DNA of 64,000 bases from assembly GCF_046298265.1 (NCBI RefSeq), contig NZ_JBKAHK010000002.1, positions 806,001-870,000 of the forward strand. Reading direction: 5' to 3'. The notes beneath the pieces were generated by a model that was given only the letters and a program-made list of their open reading frames with translations, was not told the DNA's origin and did not search any database. Each line of letters opens with the position of its first letter. Within the stretch, counting starts at the first letter, position 1. The stretch is from Gillisia xinjiangensis (lineage in GTDB: Bacteria > Bacteroidota > Bacteroidia > Flavobacteriales > Flavobacteriaceae). Position numbers and translations under genes: made by a program. Of the stretch, positions 8,230 through 16,895 are shown piece by piece.

Positions 8230-11200
8230 ATGTCATCAAACAAGAAATACTGGAAAAGTGTTGAGGAGCTTAAGGAAAACAGCTCCATTGTTGAGACGCT
8301 CCAACAAAAAGAATTTACAGAAGAAATCCCAACCGATGAGTTTTTGGGTGATAAGGAGTCTTTATCCGGATCTTCCACCACTCGTCGTGATTTCTTGAAA
8401 TATGTTGGTTTCAGTACAGCTGCAGCTTCTTTGGCTGCGTGTGAAGGTCCTGTTATTAAGTCTATTCCTTATGTAGTGCAACCCGAACAGATTGTTCCCG
8501 GTGTAGCCAATTTTTATGCAACTACAATGGCCGATGGGTTTGATTTTGCCAGCGTATTGGTGAGAACACGGGAAGGTCGCCCTATTAAGATCGAGAACAA
8601 TGCTTCGGCTACTGCAAAAGCAGGAGTGAATGCCAGAGTTCACGCATCGGTATTGTCTATGTATGACAGTCAGCGGGTGAAGCGGCCTATGATGGATGGA
8701 CAAAATGTTTCCTGGGATAAATTTGATCAGGAAATGATGAATTCGTTGCAAAGTGTGCAGGGGGAGATCGTTCTTCTTACACAAACTTTTGCAAGTCCAT
8801 CTACTACAAAGCTTATAAATGAATTTTCGGGTAAATTCGGTAATGTACGTCACGTAGTTTACGATACTGTTTCAGAAGATGCTGCGCTAAATGCTTTTGA
8901 GGCAAAGTATGGTTTTCGTGCTTTGCCAAATTATGATATGGCCAATGTGGAAACTATTGTTTCTGTAGGTGCCGATTTCCTTGGCGACTGGCAAGGTGGT
9001 GGATTTGATGCTGCCTATGCTAAAACGAGGGTGCCGGATAACGGAGCGATGTCCCGCCATATTCAGTTTGAGTCAAATATGTCTTTAACCGGAGCAAATG
9101 CCGATAAACGAGTGCCGGTAACTCCGTCTCAGCAAAGAACGGTTTTAGCTGCCTTATATAATTACATTTCCGGCGGCTCTTCTACCAGTGCTTTGCCTGC
9201 GAATATTGATGATGCTGTGGTAAAAGCAGCTAATAATTTAAGAAAATCCGGAAATAAAGCGGTTGTAGTAACCGGCTTGCCTGATTTTGATGCTCAATCC
9301 ATAGCGCTTGCTATTAATGAGAGTCTTGGAAGTACGGTAATAGATACTGCTAATCCACGAATGATCCGTCAGGGGAATGCTGAAGAAGTACTAAAGCTGG
9401 TGGGGGAAATGAATAGCGGAAGTGTTGGCGCCATTCTTATTGCAGGAGTTAATCCTGTGTATAGTTTGCCTAATTCCGCAGAATTTGTTGAAGCATTGAA
9501 AAAAGTAGAAGTTTCGGTTGCATTTTCTATGAAAGAAGATGAAACAGCCAAGCTTTGTAAATATATAGCAGCCACTCCTCATTATTTGGAAAGCTGGGGT
9601 GATGTTCAGTTCACCAGGAATAGTTTCAGTTTGATGCAGCCTACAATCAATCCTTTGTTTGATACCAGACAGTTTCAGGAGTGTTTATTGAAATGGAGCG
9701 ATAATTCCACTTCATATTACGAATATATCAAGGAAACCTGGAATGGATCTTTAGGTTCGGTAACCTGGAATGAAGCGCTTCACGATGGTGTTTTTGAGGG
9801 GACTTCACCTGTCGTGGAAGAAGCTGATAATCAAAATACAGCTACCCTCAACAATGCCTCTTCTTTAAGAAATCTTAATCAAAGTTCTGAAAACAGTGGT
9901 CTTGAACTAATCCTCTACACTAAAGTCGCAATGGGTGACGGGCAGCAGGCCAACAACCCGTGGTTGCAGGAAATGCCTGATCCCTTGACCAGAGCATCCT
10001 GGGACAATTACCTTACAATTTCTCAGGAAGATGCTGATAGGTATGAGTTGATCAATGAGAATGTTGCCAACGGTGCGCTTAATGGAAGTTATGTCAATCT
10101 TAAAATGGATGATGTGGTTCTTGAAAATGTGCCGGTCTTTATTCAGCCCGGGCAAGCTAAAGGAACAATTGGTTTGGCGCTGGGTTATGGAAAAAAAGAA
10201 AGTTTAAAAGAAGAAATGCAGGTAGGTGTTAATGCTTATCCTTTATATAAAGATTTTAAATCTGTGCAGAATGTATCCCTGGAAAAAGTTTCAGGAATGC
10301 ATGAATTTGCCTGTGTTCAATTACAAAACACATTGATGGGTCGTGGTGATATTATCAAGGAAACCACTCTTGAAATTTTCAATACTAAAGAAGCTCGTTT
10401 TTGGAATAAGGTTCCTGAAGTTTCCCTTAATCATATTGAAACTCCTGTAACATCTCCGGAAGTTGACCTTTGGGAAAGCTTTGACAGATCCATTGGACAC
10501 CATTTCAACCTTTCTATAGACTTAAATGCCTGTACCGGATGTGGTGCTTGTGTTATAGCCTGTCATTCTGAAAACAATGTGCCGGTAGTAGGGAAGACCG
10601 AAGTTAGGAGATCCCGTGATATGCACTGGTTGAGAATAGACCGTTATTATTCTTCAGAAGATACTTTTACCGGAGATATTGATAAGAAAGAAGGTATGTC
10701 CGGATTAGGAGATTCACTTTCTCAGTTTGCAGAACTTGAACTTGCGGCAGATAATCCACAGGTAGTATTTCAGCCTGTAATGTGTCAGCATTGTAATCAT
10801 GCTCCTTGTGAAACTGTTTGTCCTGTAGCCGCTACCGTTCACGGGCGTCAGGGTCAGAATCAAATGGTTTATAACAGGTGTGTGGGAACAAGGTATTGCG
10901 GGAACAACTGTCCATATAAAGTTCGTCGTTTTAACTGGTTTAGCTATGCGAAAAATGATGAATTTGATTATCATATGAATAATGATCTTGGTCGGATGGT
11001 TTTAAATCCAGATGTAACCGTACGATCAAGAGGGGTGATGGAGAAGTGTTCAATGTGTATGCAAAAGACTCAAAAAACTATCTTGGATGCAAAACGAGAT
11101 GGCAGGGCTATCGAAGATGGAGAATTCCATACTGCGTGTTCTGCGGCTTGTGATAAGGGTGCAATGCATTTTGGAGATATTAATGATAAAGATGCTAAAA

Positions 11201-11307
11201 TTGTTCAGATGAAAGAAAATAAAAGAATGTATCACTTGCTGGAATATGTTGGAACAAAACCCAATGTGATGTATCAAACAAAAGTAAGGAATACTTCAGA
11301 AGCTTAA
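8230..11307 (+). CDS. actB: ActB: molybdopterin-like/iron-sulfur subunit of alternative complex III
   Basis: A 1025-residue fusion of a molybdopterin-oxidoreductase-like domain (about 75-740) and a four-cluster ferredoxin domain (about 755-1010). A twin-arginine signal (RR 52-53, TRRDFLKYVGF) leads to a lipobox-like LAAC with Cys71, so Tat export and lipid anchoring are expected. Cluster motifs include CTGCGACVIACH, CQHCNHAPCETVC, CVGTRYCGNNC and CSMCMQ. In characterised ACIII the large domain holds no molybdenum cofactor and the clusters pass electrons from quinol to ActA; that role is transferred from the family. It follows actA by 54 bases and precedes actC by 33. Confidence 0.94.
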   Translation: MSSNKKYWKSVEELKENSSIVETLQQKEFTEEIPTDEFLGDKESLSGSSTTRRDFLKYVGFSTAAASLAACEGPVIKSIPYVVQPEQIVPGVANFYATTMADGFDFASVLVRTREGRPIKIENNASATAKAGVNARVHASVLSMYDSQRVKRPMMDGQNVSWDKFDQEMMNSLQSVQGEIVLLTQTFASPSTTKLINEFSGKFGNVRHVVYDTVSEDAALNAFEAKYGFRALPNYDMANVETIVSVGADFLGDWQGGGFDAAYAKTRVPDNGAMSRHIQFESNMSLTGANADKRVPVTPSQQRTVLAALYNYISGGSSTSALPANIDDAVVKAANNLRKSGNKAVVVTGLPDFDAQSIALAINESLGSTVIDTANPRMIRQGNAEEVLKLVGEMNSGSVGAILIAGVNPVYSLPNSAEFVEALKKVEVSVAFSMKEDETAKLCKYIAATPHYLESWGDVQFTRNSFSLMQPTINPLFDTRQFQECLLKWSDNSTSYYEYIKETWNGSLGSVTWNEALHDGVFEGTSPVVEEADNQNTATLNNASSLRNLNQSSENSGLELILYTKVAMGDGQQANNPWLQEMPDPLTRASWDNYLTISQEDADRYELINENVANGALNGSYVNLKMDDVVLENVPVFIQPGQAKGTIGLALGYGKKESLKEEMQVGVNAYPLYKDFKSVQNVSLEKVSGMHEFACVQLQNTLMGRGDIIKETTLEIFNTKEARFWNKVPEVSLNHIETPVTSPEVDLWESFDRSIGHHFNLSIDLNACTGCGACVIACHSENNVPVVGKTEVRRSRDMHWLRIDRYYSSEDTFTGDIDKKEGMSGLGDSLSQFAELELAADNPQVVFQPVMCQHCNHAPCETVCPVAATVHGRQGQNQMVYNRCVGTRYCGNNCPYKVRRFNWFSYAKNDEFDYHMNNDLGRMVLNPDVTVRSRGVMEKCSMCMQKTQKTILDAKRDGRAIEDGEFHTACSAACDKGAMHFGDINDKDAKIVQMKENKRMYHLLEYVGTKPNVMYQTKVRNTSEA

Positions 11308-11340
11308 TAAAAACAATTAAAGAATCAATTATAAAAGGAT

Positions 11341-13146
11341 ATGTCTCATTACGAAGCACCTATTAGAAAGCCTTTAGTTACCGGAGATAAAACCTATCAC
11401 GACGTAACCATTGATGTGGCGGCACCGGTTGAAGGAAGGGCGAATAAATCCTGGTGGATAGTATTTTCTATCGCCCTGATCGCTTTTCTCTGGGGTTTAG
11501 GCTGTATAATCTATACAGTCTCTACAGGAATTGGAACCTGGGGATTAAATAAAACCGTAGGCTGGGCCTGGGATATCACAAATTTTGTTTGGTGGGTAGG
11601 TATTGGCCACGCCGGTACACTTATTTCGGCGGTATTATTATTATTCCGTCAAAAATGGAGGATGGCGATTAACCGTTCTGCAGAGGCGATGACAATTTTC
11701 TCTGTAATGCAGGCCGGATTATTTCCAATTATCCACATGGGACGTCCCTGGCTGGCATATTGGGTGCTTCCAATCCCAAACCAGTTTGGGTCATTATGGG
11801 TAAACTTTAACTCCCCTTTACTTTGGGATGTATTTGCGATTTCCACATATCTTTCTGTTTCGCTGGTTTTCTGGTGGACTGGTTTGCTTCCGGATTTTGC
11901 GATGATACGTGACAGGGCCGTAAAGCCTTTTCAGAAAAAAATATATGGAATATTAAGCTTCGGATGGAGCGGTAGGGCAAAAGACTGGCAACGTTTTGAA
12001 GAGGTATCTTTGGTGCTTGCAGGTTTGGCAACCCCATTGGTGCTTTCGGTACATACTATTGTATCCTTTGACTTTGCTACCTCGGTTATCCCTGGATGGC
12101 ATACAACCATTTTTCCTCCTTATTTTGTTGCAGGAGCTGTTTTCTCCGGATTTGCAATGGTAAACACCTTGCTTATCATTATGCGAAAAGTTTCTAATCT
12201 TGAGGATTATATTACAATTCAGCATATAGAATTAATGAATATTGTAATAATGGTAACAGGTTCTATTGTAGGGGTTGCATATATTACAGAATTATTCGTG
12301 GCCTGGTATTCCGGGGTGGAATATGAACAATATGCGTTCCTTAACAGAGCGACAGGGCCTTATTGGTGGGCTTACTGGGCCATGATGACATGTAATGTTT
12401 TCTCTCCACAGTTTATGTGGTTCAAGAAACTGCGTACCAGTATCATGTTCTCTTTCTTTATATCTATTGTAGTGAATATTGGGATGTGGTTTGAACGATT
12501 TGTAATTATCGTTACTTCACTTCACAGGGATTACTTACCATCCTCCTGGACTATGTTTTCACCAACTTTTGTAGATATTGGAATTTTCATTGGAACTATA
12601 GGTTTCTTCTTTGTATTATTCCTTTTATATGCAAGAAGTTTCCCAGTAATTGCACAGGCAGAGGTGAAAACTATTTTAAAGGCCTCCAGTGCAAAGTATA
12701 AAAAATTACGGGCAGAACATGGAGACGATGTAGATCACTATTCACCACTTGTTAGAGAGCCAAGCGCAAATACCGCAGAAGGTGTTCATAAGCAAATGGA
12801 GGATACCAGTGGAGAAGATACCCTGGAAGAGGATGATCATAATCCAACGGTAAATGCGGATGGTCTTGTTACTTCTGAAGTTCAAAAAGACAGAATCGAT
12901 GAAATGCTGGAACGAATTGGAACTTTTAGTCCATCAACCCAAAAAGCAGATGACCTCACTAAATTGAAATCCGTTGGGCCATTGATGCAACAGCGTTTGC
13001 ATCAGTTAGGAATTTACACTTTCAGTCAGGTTAGCAAACTGGGAGCAATAGATTTTGAATTGTTAAACGAAATTATTGAAAACTTCCCCGGAGAAGGAGA
13101 ACGGGAAGACTGGGTAGCCCAGGCAATAAAACTTAATAATAAGTAA
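11341..13146 (+). CDS. actC: ActC: NrfD-like quinol-binding membrane subunit, with a helix-hairpin-helix tail
   Basis: A 601-residue integral membrane protein. Residues about 36-435 hold some ten transmembrane helices of the NrfD/PsrC fold, which in ACIII forms the menaquinol oxidation site. After the last helix (about 411-432) comes a charged linker (440-530), then a compact module at about 536-601 with DDLTKLKSVGPLMQQRLHQLGI. This is the pattern of a helix-hairpin-helix unit (hLxxIxGIGPxxxxxLxxxGI), normally found in DNA-binding or protein-binding proteins. The core family is about 450-480 residues, so the tail is an addition. The gene lies 3 bases before actD. Confidence 0.92.
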   Translation: MSHYEAPIRKPLVTGDKTYHDVTIDVAAPVEGRANKSWWIVFSIALIAFLWGLGCIIYTVSTGIGTWGLNKTVGWAWDITNFVWWVGIGHAGTLISAVLLLFRQKWRMAINRSAEAMTIFSVMQAGLFPIIHMGRPWLAYWVLPIPNQFGSLWVNFNSPLLWDVFAISTYLSVSLVFWWTGLLPDFAMIRDRAVKPFQKKIYGILSFGWSGRAKDWQRFEEVSLVLAGLATPLVLSVHTIVSFDFATSVIPGWHTTIFPPYFVAGAVFSGFAMVNTLLIIMRKVSNLEDYITIQHIELMNIVIMVTGSIVGVAYITELFVAWYSGVEYEQYAFLNRATGPYWWAYWAMMTCNVFSPQFMWFKKLRTSIMFSFFISIVVNIGMWFERFVIIVTSLHRDYLPSSWTMFSPTFVDIGIFIGTIGFFFVLFLLYARSFPVIAQAEVKTILKASSAKYKKLRAEHGDDVDHYSPLVREPSANTAEGVHKQMEDTSGEDTLEEDDHNPTVNADGLVTSEVQKDRIDEMLERIGTFSPSTQKADDLTKLKSVGPLMQQRLHQLGIYTFSQVSKLGAIDFELLNEIIENFPGEGEREDWVAQAIKLNNK

Positions 13147-13149
13147 AAG

Positions 13150-13677
13150 ATGGCATCAAAAGTTATACACGCTATTTATACCGATGACGATATACTCTTG
13201 CAAGCGGTAAAGCAAGTAAGGGCAGGAAGGTATCATATTGCAGAGATTTACACCCCCTTTCCCGTTCATGGGCTAGACAAAGCGATGGGGTTGGAACCAA
13301 CAAGACTTGCCATTACCTCATTTCTTTATGGTGTGGTAGGGTTCGCGGTATCTATTGTAATGATGAATTACATGATGATAGAAGATTGGCCTCAGGATAT
13401 TGGTGGAAAACCGAGTTTTAGCTTTATGTCAAATCTTCCTGCTTTTGTGCCTATTATATTTGAATTGACAGTGTTTTTTGCAGCTCACCTTATGGTGATT
13501 ACCTTTTATATGAGGAGTAAATTATGGCCTTTTAAGGAAGCTGAAAATCCTGATGTAAGAACCACAGATGATCATTTTCTTATGGAAATTGATGTAGAAA
13601 ATCACGATGTGAACCAACTTTCAAAATTTTTATACAATACAGGTGCACTCGAAATTAATTTAATAGAAAATAAATAA
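13150..13677 (+). CDS. actD: ActD: DUF3341 membrane subunit of alternative complex III
   Basis: A 175-residue subunit of ACIII. It has an N-terminal cytoplasmic alpha/beta domain (1-50; HAIYTDDDILLQAVKQVR, then EIYTPFPVHGLD) and two transmembrane helices (about 55-80 and 98-121). The short C-terminal domain contains DHFLMEID. This is the DUF3341 layout of ActD, which packs against the NrfD-like ActC and ActF. It lies between actC (3 bases) and actE (5 bases). Confidence 0.93.
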   Translation: MASKVIHAIYTDDDILLQAVKQVRAGRYHIAEIYTPFPVHGLDKAMGLEPTRLAITSFLYGVVGFAVSIVMMNYMMIEDWPQDIGGKPSFSFMSNLPAFVPIIFELTVFFAAHLMVITFYMRSKLWPFKEAENPDVRTTDDHFLMEIDVENHDVNQLSKFLYNTGALEINLIENK

Positions 13678-13682
13678 ACAGA

Positions 13683-14366
13683 ATGAAAAGTTTATTTCAA
13701 AGATCCATAGTATTCTTTCTTATTGCAGCAACAGTTACCTCTTGTTTCGATAAGAACAGCCCTAATTATCAGTATTTCCCAGATATGTATGAGTCTGTTC
13801 CTTATGACACTTTTGGAGAATACGATATTTTTGTGAACGAGCAGGAAGCCAAGTTACCGGTTGAAGGAACCATTGCCCGGGGTTGGATGCCATACGAATA
13901 CGAGAATTCTAATGAAGGGTACACCCAGGCAAAAGCGGAACTGAAGAACACTCTACCTTACACTGAAGAAAATCTTACTAAAGGTAAGGCGCTTTATAGC
14001 ATATATTGTGCAGTGTGCCATGGAGATCAGGGTGATGGCCAGGGGATTTTGGTACAACGAGAAAAAATTCTTGGTATTCCAAGCTATGACGATGCAGGTA
14101 GAGCTATCACAGAGGGTAGTGTATATCACGTAATGTATTTTGGTCTTAATGCAATGGGATCGTATGCTTCTCAAACTTCCATTGAAGAGCGTTGGCAAAT
14201 AGATCATTATGTAATGAAATTAAAAGCTGCTTTGGAAGGCAATCCTGAAAGGGAATTCGTTGCTGAAACAGAAGAAAACCTTATTCCTGCAATTAATGCA
14301 GATAGTACTGCAATCCAGGAATCTGACGAACCCCTTACCTCTGATCAACCAGAAAGTACAAATTAA
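13683..14366 (+). CDS. actE: ActE: mono-haem cytochrome c lipoprotein of alternative complex III
   Basis: A 227-residue lipoprotein. The N-terminal hydrophobic segment ends in the lipobox TVTSC (Cys21). A class I cytochrome c domain occupies about 95-195, with CAVCH at 109-113 and a probable axial Met in GLNAMGSY. The acidic tail (200-227) is low complexity. In ACIII, ActE together with ActA forms the periplasmic electron exit toward the oxidase. It is placed between actD and actF, the standard order. Confidence 0.93.
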   Translation: MKSLFQRSIVFFLIAATVTSCFDKNSPNYQYFPDMYESVPYDTFGEYDIFVNEQEAKLPVEGTIARGWMPYEYENSNEGYTQAKAELKNTLPYTEENLTKGKALYSIYCAVCHGDQGDGQGILVQREKILGIPSYDDAGRAITEGSVYHVMYFGLNAMGSYASQTSIEERWQIDHYVMKLKAALEGNPEREFVAETEENLIPAINADSTAIQESDEPLTSDQPESTN

Positions 14367-14392
14367 AAATAACTGTATTTAGATATATTCAT

Positions 14393-15736
14393 ATGTACAC
14401 GCTATCCAGTAAATTAAAATTAACGGCAATTATATTTATGATTGTTGGTGCCATTGGACTCATCTACGCCTTTATAGCTGCTCCGTCCACAATTGAGGAG
14501 GTAAAGGAAATGATGGCTGATGATGCCTCTCATGGATCTTCCGAAATGGAAATCGTAGATCAGGATGTTCAAATAGCCGACCCGGATCACGCAGAAGCAG
14601 AACATATTTTGGTTGATGATCACGATAATGAACATTATGAACACCTTTTGCACCAATTGCAAAATAAGCCTTGGGCCGCATTGTATATAGCAGCTTTCTT
14701 CTTTTTCATGATCGCACTGGGAACGCTTGTTTTTTATGCATTGCAATACGCAGCGCAGGCAGGTTGGTCTCCGGTTCTTTTTCGGGTAATGGAAGGTATC
14801 ACGGCTTATTTATTACCGGGAAGTATCATTATATTCATAATATTATTACTGTCAGGACTTCATCTAAATCATCTGTTCATCTGGATGGATCCGGAAATTG
14901 TTGCGCACGATGAAATCATTCAGGCTAAATCCGGATATCTTAATGTGACGTTCTTTTTGATTAGAGCATTGATCTATTTAGTTGGATGGAATTTATTCAG
15001 ATACCTGCTTCGTAGAAACTCGCTTAGAATTGATGAGGATTCTACAAACAATAGATGGTTTAAACAAAACTTTAAACTTTCAGCTGGATTTTTAGTGTTC
15101 TTTATGGTGACAGAATCTATGATGAGCTGGGACTGGATCATGAGTTTGGATCCACACTGGTTTAGCACCTTGTTTGGATGGTACGTGTTGTCAAGTATGA
15201 TAGTATCTGCAATTACAGTAATTGCATTGGTTTCCATATATCTTAAATCAAGAGGTTACCTGGAATATGTGAATGATTCGCATATCCATGATCTTGCAAA
15301 ATTCATGTTCGGTTTCAGTATTTTCTGGACGTACCTGTGGTTTTCACAATATATGTTGATATGGTATTCAAATATTCCGGAAGAGGTTACTTATTTTGTA
15401 ACCCGAATCGAAGATTATGGTTTGCCTTTCTTTGGAATGGTGGTTATGAATTTTGTTTTCCCTATTTTATTACTTATGAATAGTGATTATAAACGGGTTA
15501 ATTTATTTGTTATAATGGCCGGAATAATTGTGCTACTTGGGCATTATTTAGATATTTTTGTAATGGTTATGCCGGCAACGGTTGGGGAGTCCTGGTTTAT
15601 TGGAATTCCTGAGATTAGTGCAATGTTATTGTTTGGCGGATTGTTTGTGTTCGTGGTATTCAATGCCCTTACTAAAGTGCCATTGTTACAAAAAGGTAAT
15701 CCTTTCATCAAAGAAAGCAAACATTTCCATTATTAA
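14393..15736 (+). CDS. actF: ActF: second NrfD-like membrane subunit of alternative complex III
   Basis: A 447-residue integral membrane protein with about ten helices, related to ActC. A first helix (10-30) is followed by an acidic, His-rich insertion (about 34-90; many D, E and H) before the second helix at about 95-115. Conserved membrane motifs include MSWDWIMSLDPHWFST (about 243-258). In ACIII ActF pairs with ActC and is proposed to take part in proton movement; it does not itself bind a redox cofactor. A gap of 28 bases leads to coxB. Confidence 0.92.
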   Translation: MYTLSSKLKLTAIIFMIVGAIGLIYAFIAAPSTIEEVKEMMADDASHGSSEMEIVDQDVQIADPDHAEAEHILVDDHDNEHYEHLLHQLQNKPWAALYIAAFFFFMIALGTLVFYALQYAAQAGWSPVLFRVMEGITAYLLPGSIIIFIILLLSGLHLNHLFIWMDPEIVAHDEIIQAKSGYLNVTFFLIRALIYLVGWNLFRYLLRRNSLRIDEDSTNNRWFKQNFKLSAGFLVFFMVTESMMSWDWIMSLDPHWFSTLFGWYVLSSMIVSAITVIALVSIYLKSRGYLEYVNDSHIHDLAKFMFGFSIFWTYLWFSQYMLIWYSNIPEEVTYFVTRIEDYGLPFFGMVVMNFVFPILLLMNSDYKRVNLFVIMAGIIVLLGHYLDIFVMVMPATVGESWFIGIPEISAMLLFGGLFVFVVFNALTKVPLLQKGNPFIKESKHFHY

Positions 15737-15764
15737 TAAAGGACTTATAAAGAAGCAATAAAAA

Positions 15765-16829
15765 ATGACTGTATTTTTAGTAATCATAGTAATAGCGTTG
15801 TTTGCCGTAACTATATGGCAGATGTCAAAAATATTTGATCTGTCAAGGAGTAGTGAGGAAGATTCCTCACAAATTGCGACTGACAAGGATAACAAAACCC
15901 AGGCGTATATCATGATGGGGTTTGTGGTTTTCCTTTATGGTATTATGATCTATTCTTTCTGGTTCTTAAGTAAGTTATACTTACCTGAGGCAGCTTCAGA
16001 ACACGGTAGTGAAGTAGATACCCTTATGTTTATTACCATTGTTATCATCATGATAGTTCAGGTTATCACACAGGCCTTGCTGCACTGGTTTACCTTTAAG
16101 TATCGGGGTGAGAAAGGTAAGAAAGCGCTCTTTTATGCCGATAACGATAAACTGGAATTTATCTGGACGATTATTCCTGTAATTGTATTGGCAGGTTTAA
16201 TCATTTATGGATTGTTTACCTGGTCTGATATTATGAATATCAATGAGGATGATGATCCTATGGTTGTAGAATTATATGCGTACCAATTTGCGTGGAGAGC
16301 CAGATATTCTGGAGAAGATAACACACTGGGGAAGGCCAATGTGCGCTTTATCGAAGGTATAAATCAATTGGGAGTAGATGAAAGTGATCCCTATGCAAAT
16401 GATGATGTTATAACCACAGAACTTCATCTTCCTGTTGGAAAACCAGTTGTGTTTAAATTTCGTTCACAGGATGTTTTACATTCCGCTTACTTTCCTCATT
16501 TCAGAGCTCAAATGAATGTTGTTCCAGGAATGATCACCCAATTTGGATTTACCCCAAGTATCACTACAGAGGAAATGAGAGCAAGTGAGTATATGGTCGA
16601 TAAGGTTCAAACCATTAACGAAATAAGAAAAGAAAATTCTATTGAATTAATGGCCCAGGGAGAAACTCCATTAGATACTTATGAGTTCGATTACTTCTTA
16701 TTGTGTAACAAGATTTGTGGGCAGGCGCATTACAATATGCAAATGAAAATTATAGTGGAAAGTCAGGAGGATTATGATGCCTGGATTGCAGGTCAGAAAA
16801 CATTTGGTGCATCCATGACAGCTCAATAG
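15765..16829 (+). CDS. coxB: Cytochrome c oxidase subunit II (CuA subunit)
   Basis: A 354-residue subunit that takes electrons from cytochrome c or directly from ACIII through the binuclear CuA centre. Four hydrophobic segments are seen (about 2-20, 47-70, 86-108, 132-153) rather than the usual two. The cupredoxin domain has the CuA ligands: His239 (DVLHSAYFPH), Cys314 and Cys318 (CNKICGQAH), His322 and Met325. About 45 extra residues lie between VPGM and the Cys loop (about 262-308), so the loop is displaced compared with classical CoxB. No fused cytochrome c domain is present. It precedes coxA in the ACIII operon. Confidence 0.94.
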   Translation: MTVFLVIIVIALFAVTIWQMSKIFDLSRSSEEDSSQIATDKDNKTQAYIMMGFVVFLYGIMIYSFWFLSKLYLPEAASEHGSEVDTLMFITIVIIMIVQVITQALLHWFTFKYRGEKGKKALFYADNDKLEFIWTIIPVIVLAGLIIYGLFTWSDIMNINEDDDPMVVELYAYQFAWRARYSGEDNTLGKANVRFIEGINQLGVDESDPYANDDVITTELHLPVGKPVVFKFRSQDVLHSAYFPHFRAQMNVVPGMITQFGFTPSITTEEMRASEYMVDKVQTINEIRKENSIELMAQGETPLDTYEFDYFLLCNKICGQAHYNMQMKIIVESQEDYDAWIAGQKTFGASMTAQ

Positions 16830-16895
16830 CTGTAGGAAGATTCTAAAATAGTACGTATTGAAAACAGAAAAATTAAAAGTTAAAGATTTAAAGAT

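Noticed and set aside
8230..11307. ActB as an active molybdoenzyme
   Set aside because: The act gene order and the ACIII iron-sulfur layout show it is the complex III subunit, which in known cases lacks molybdenum.
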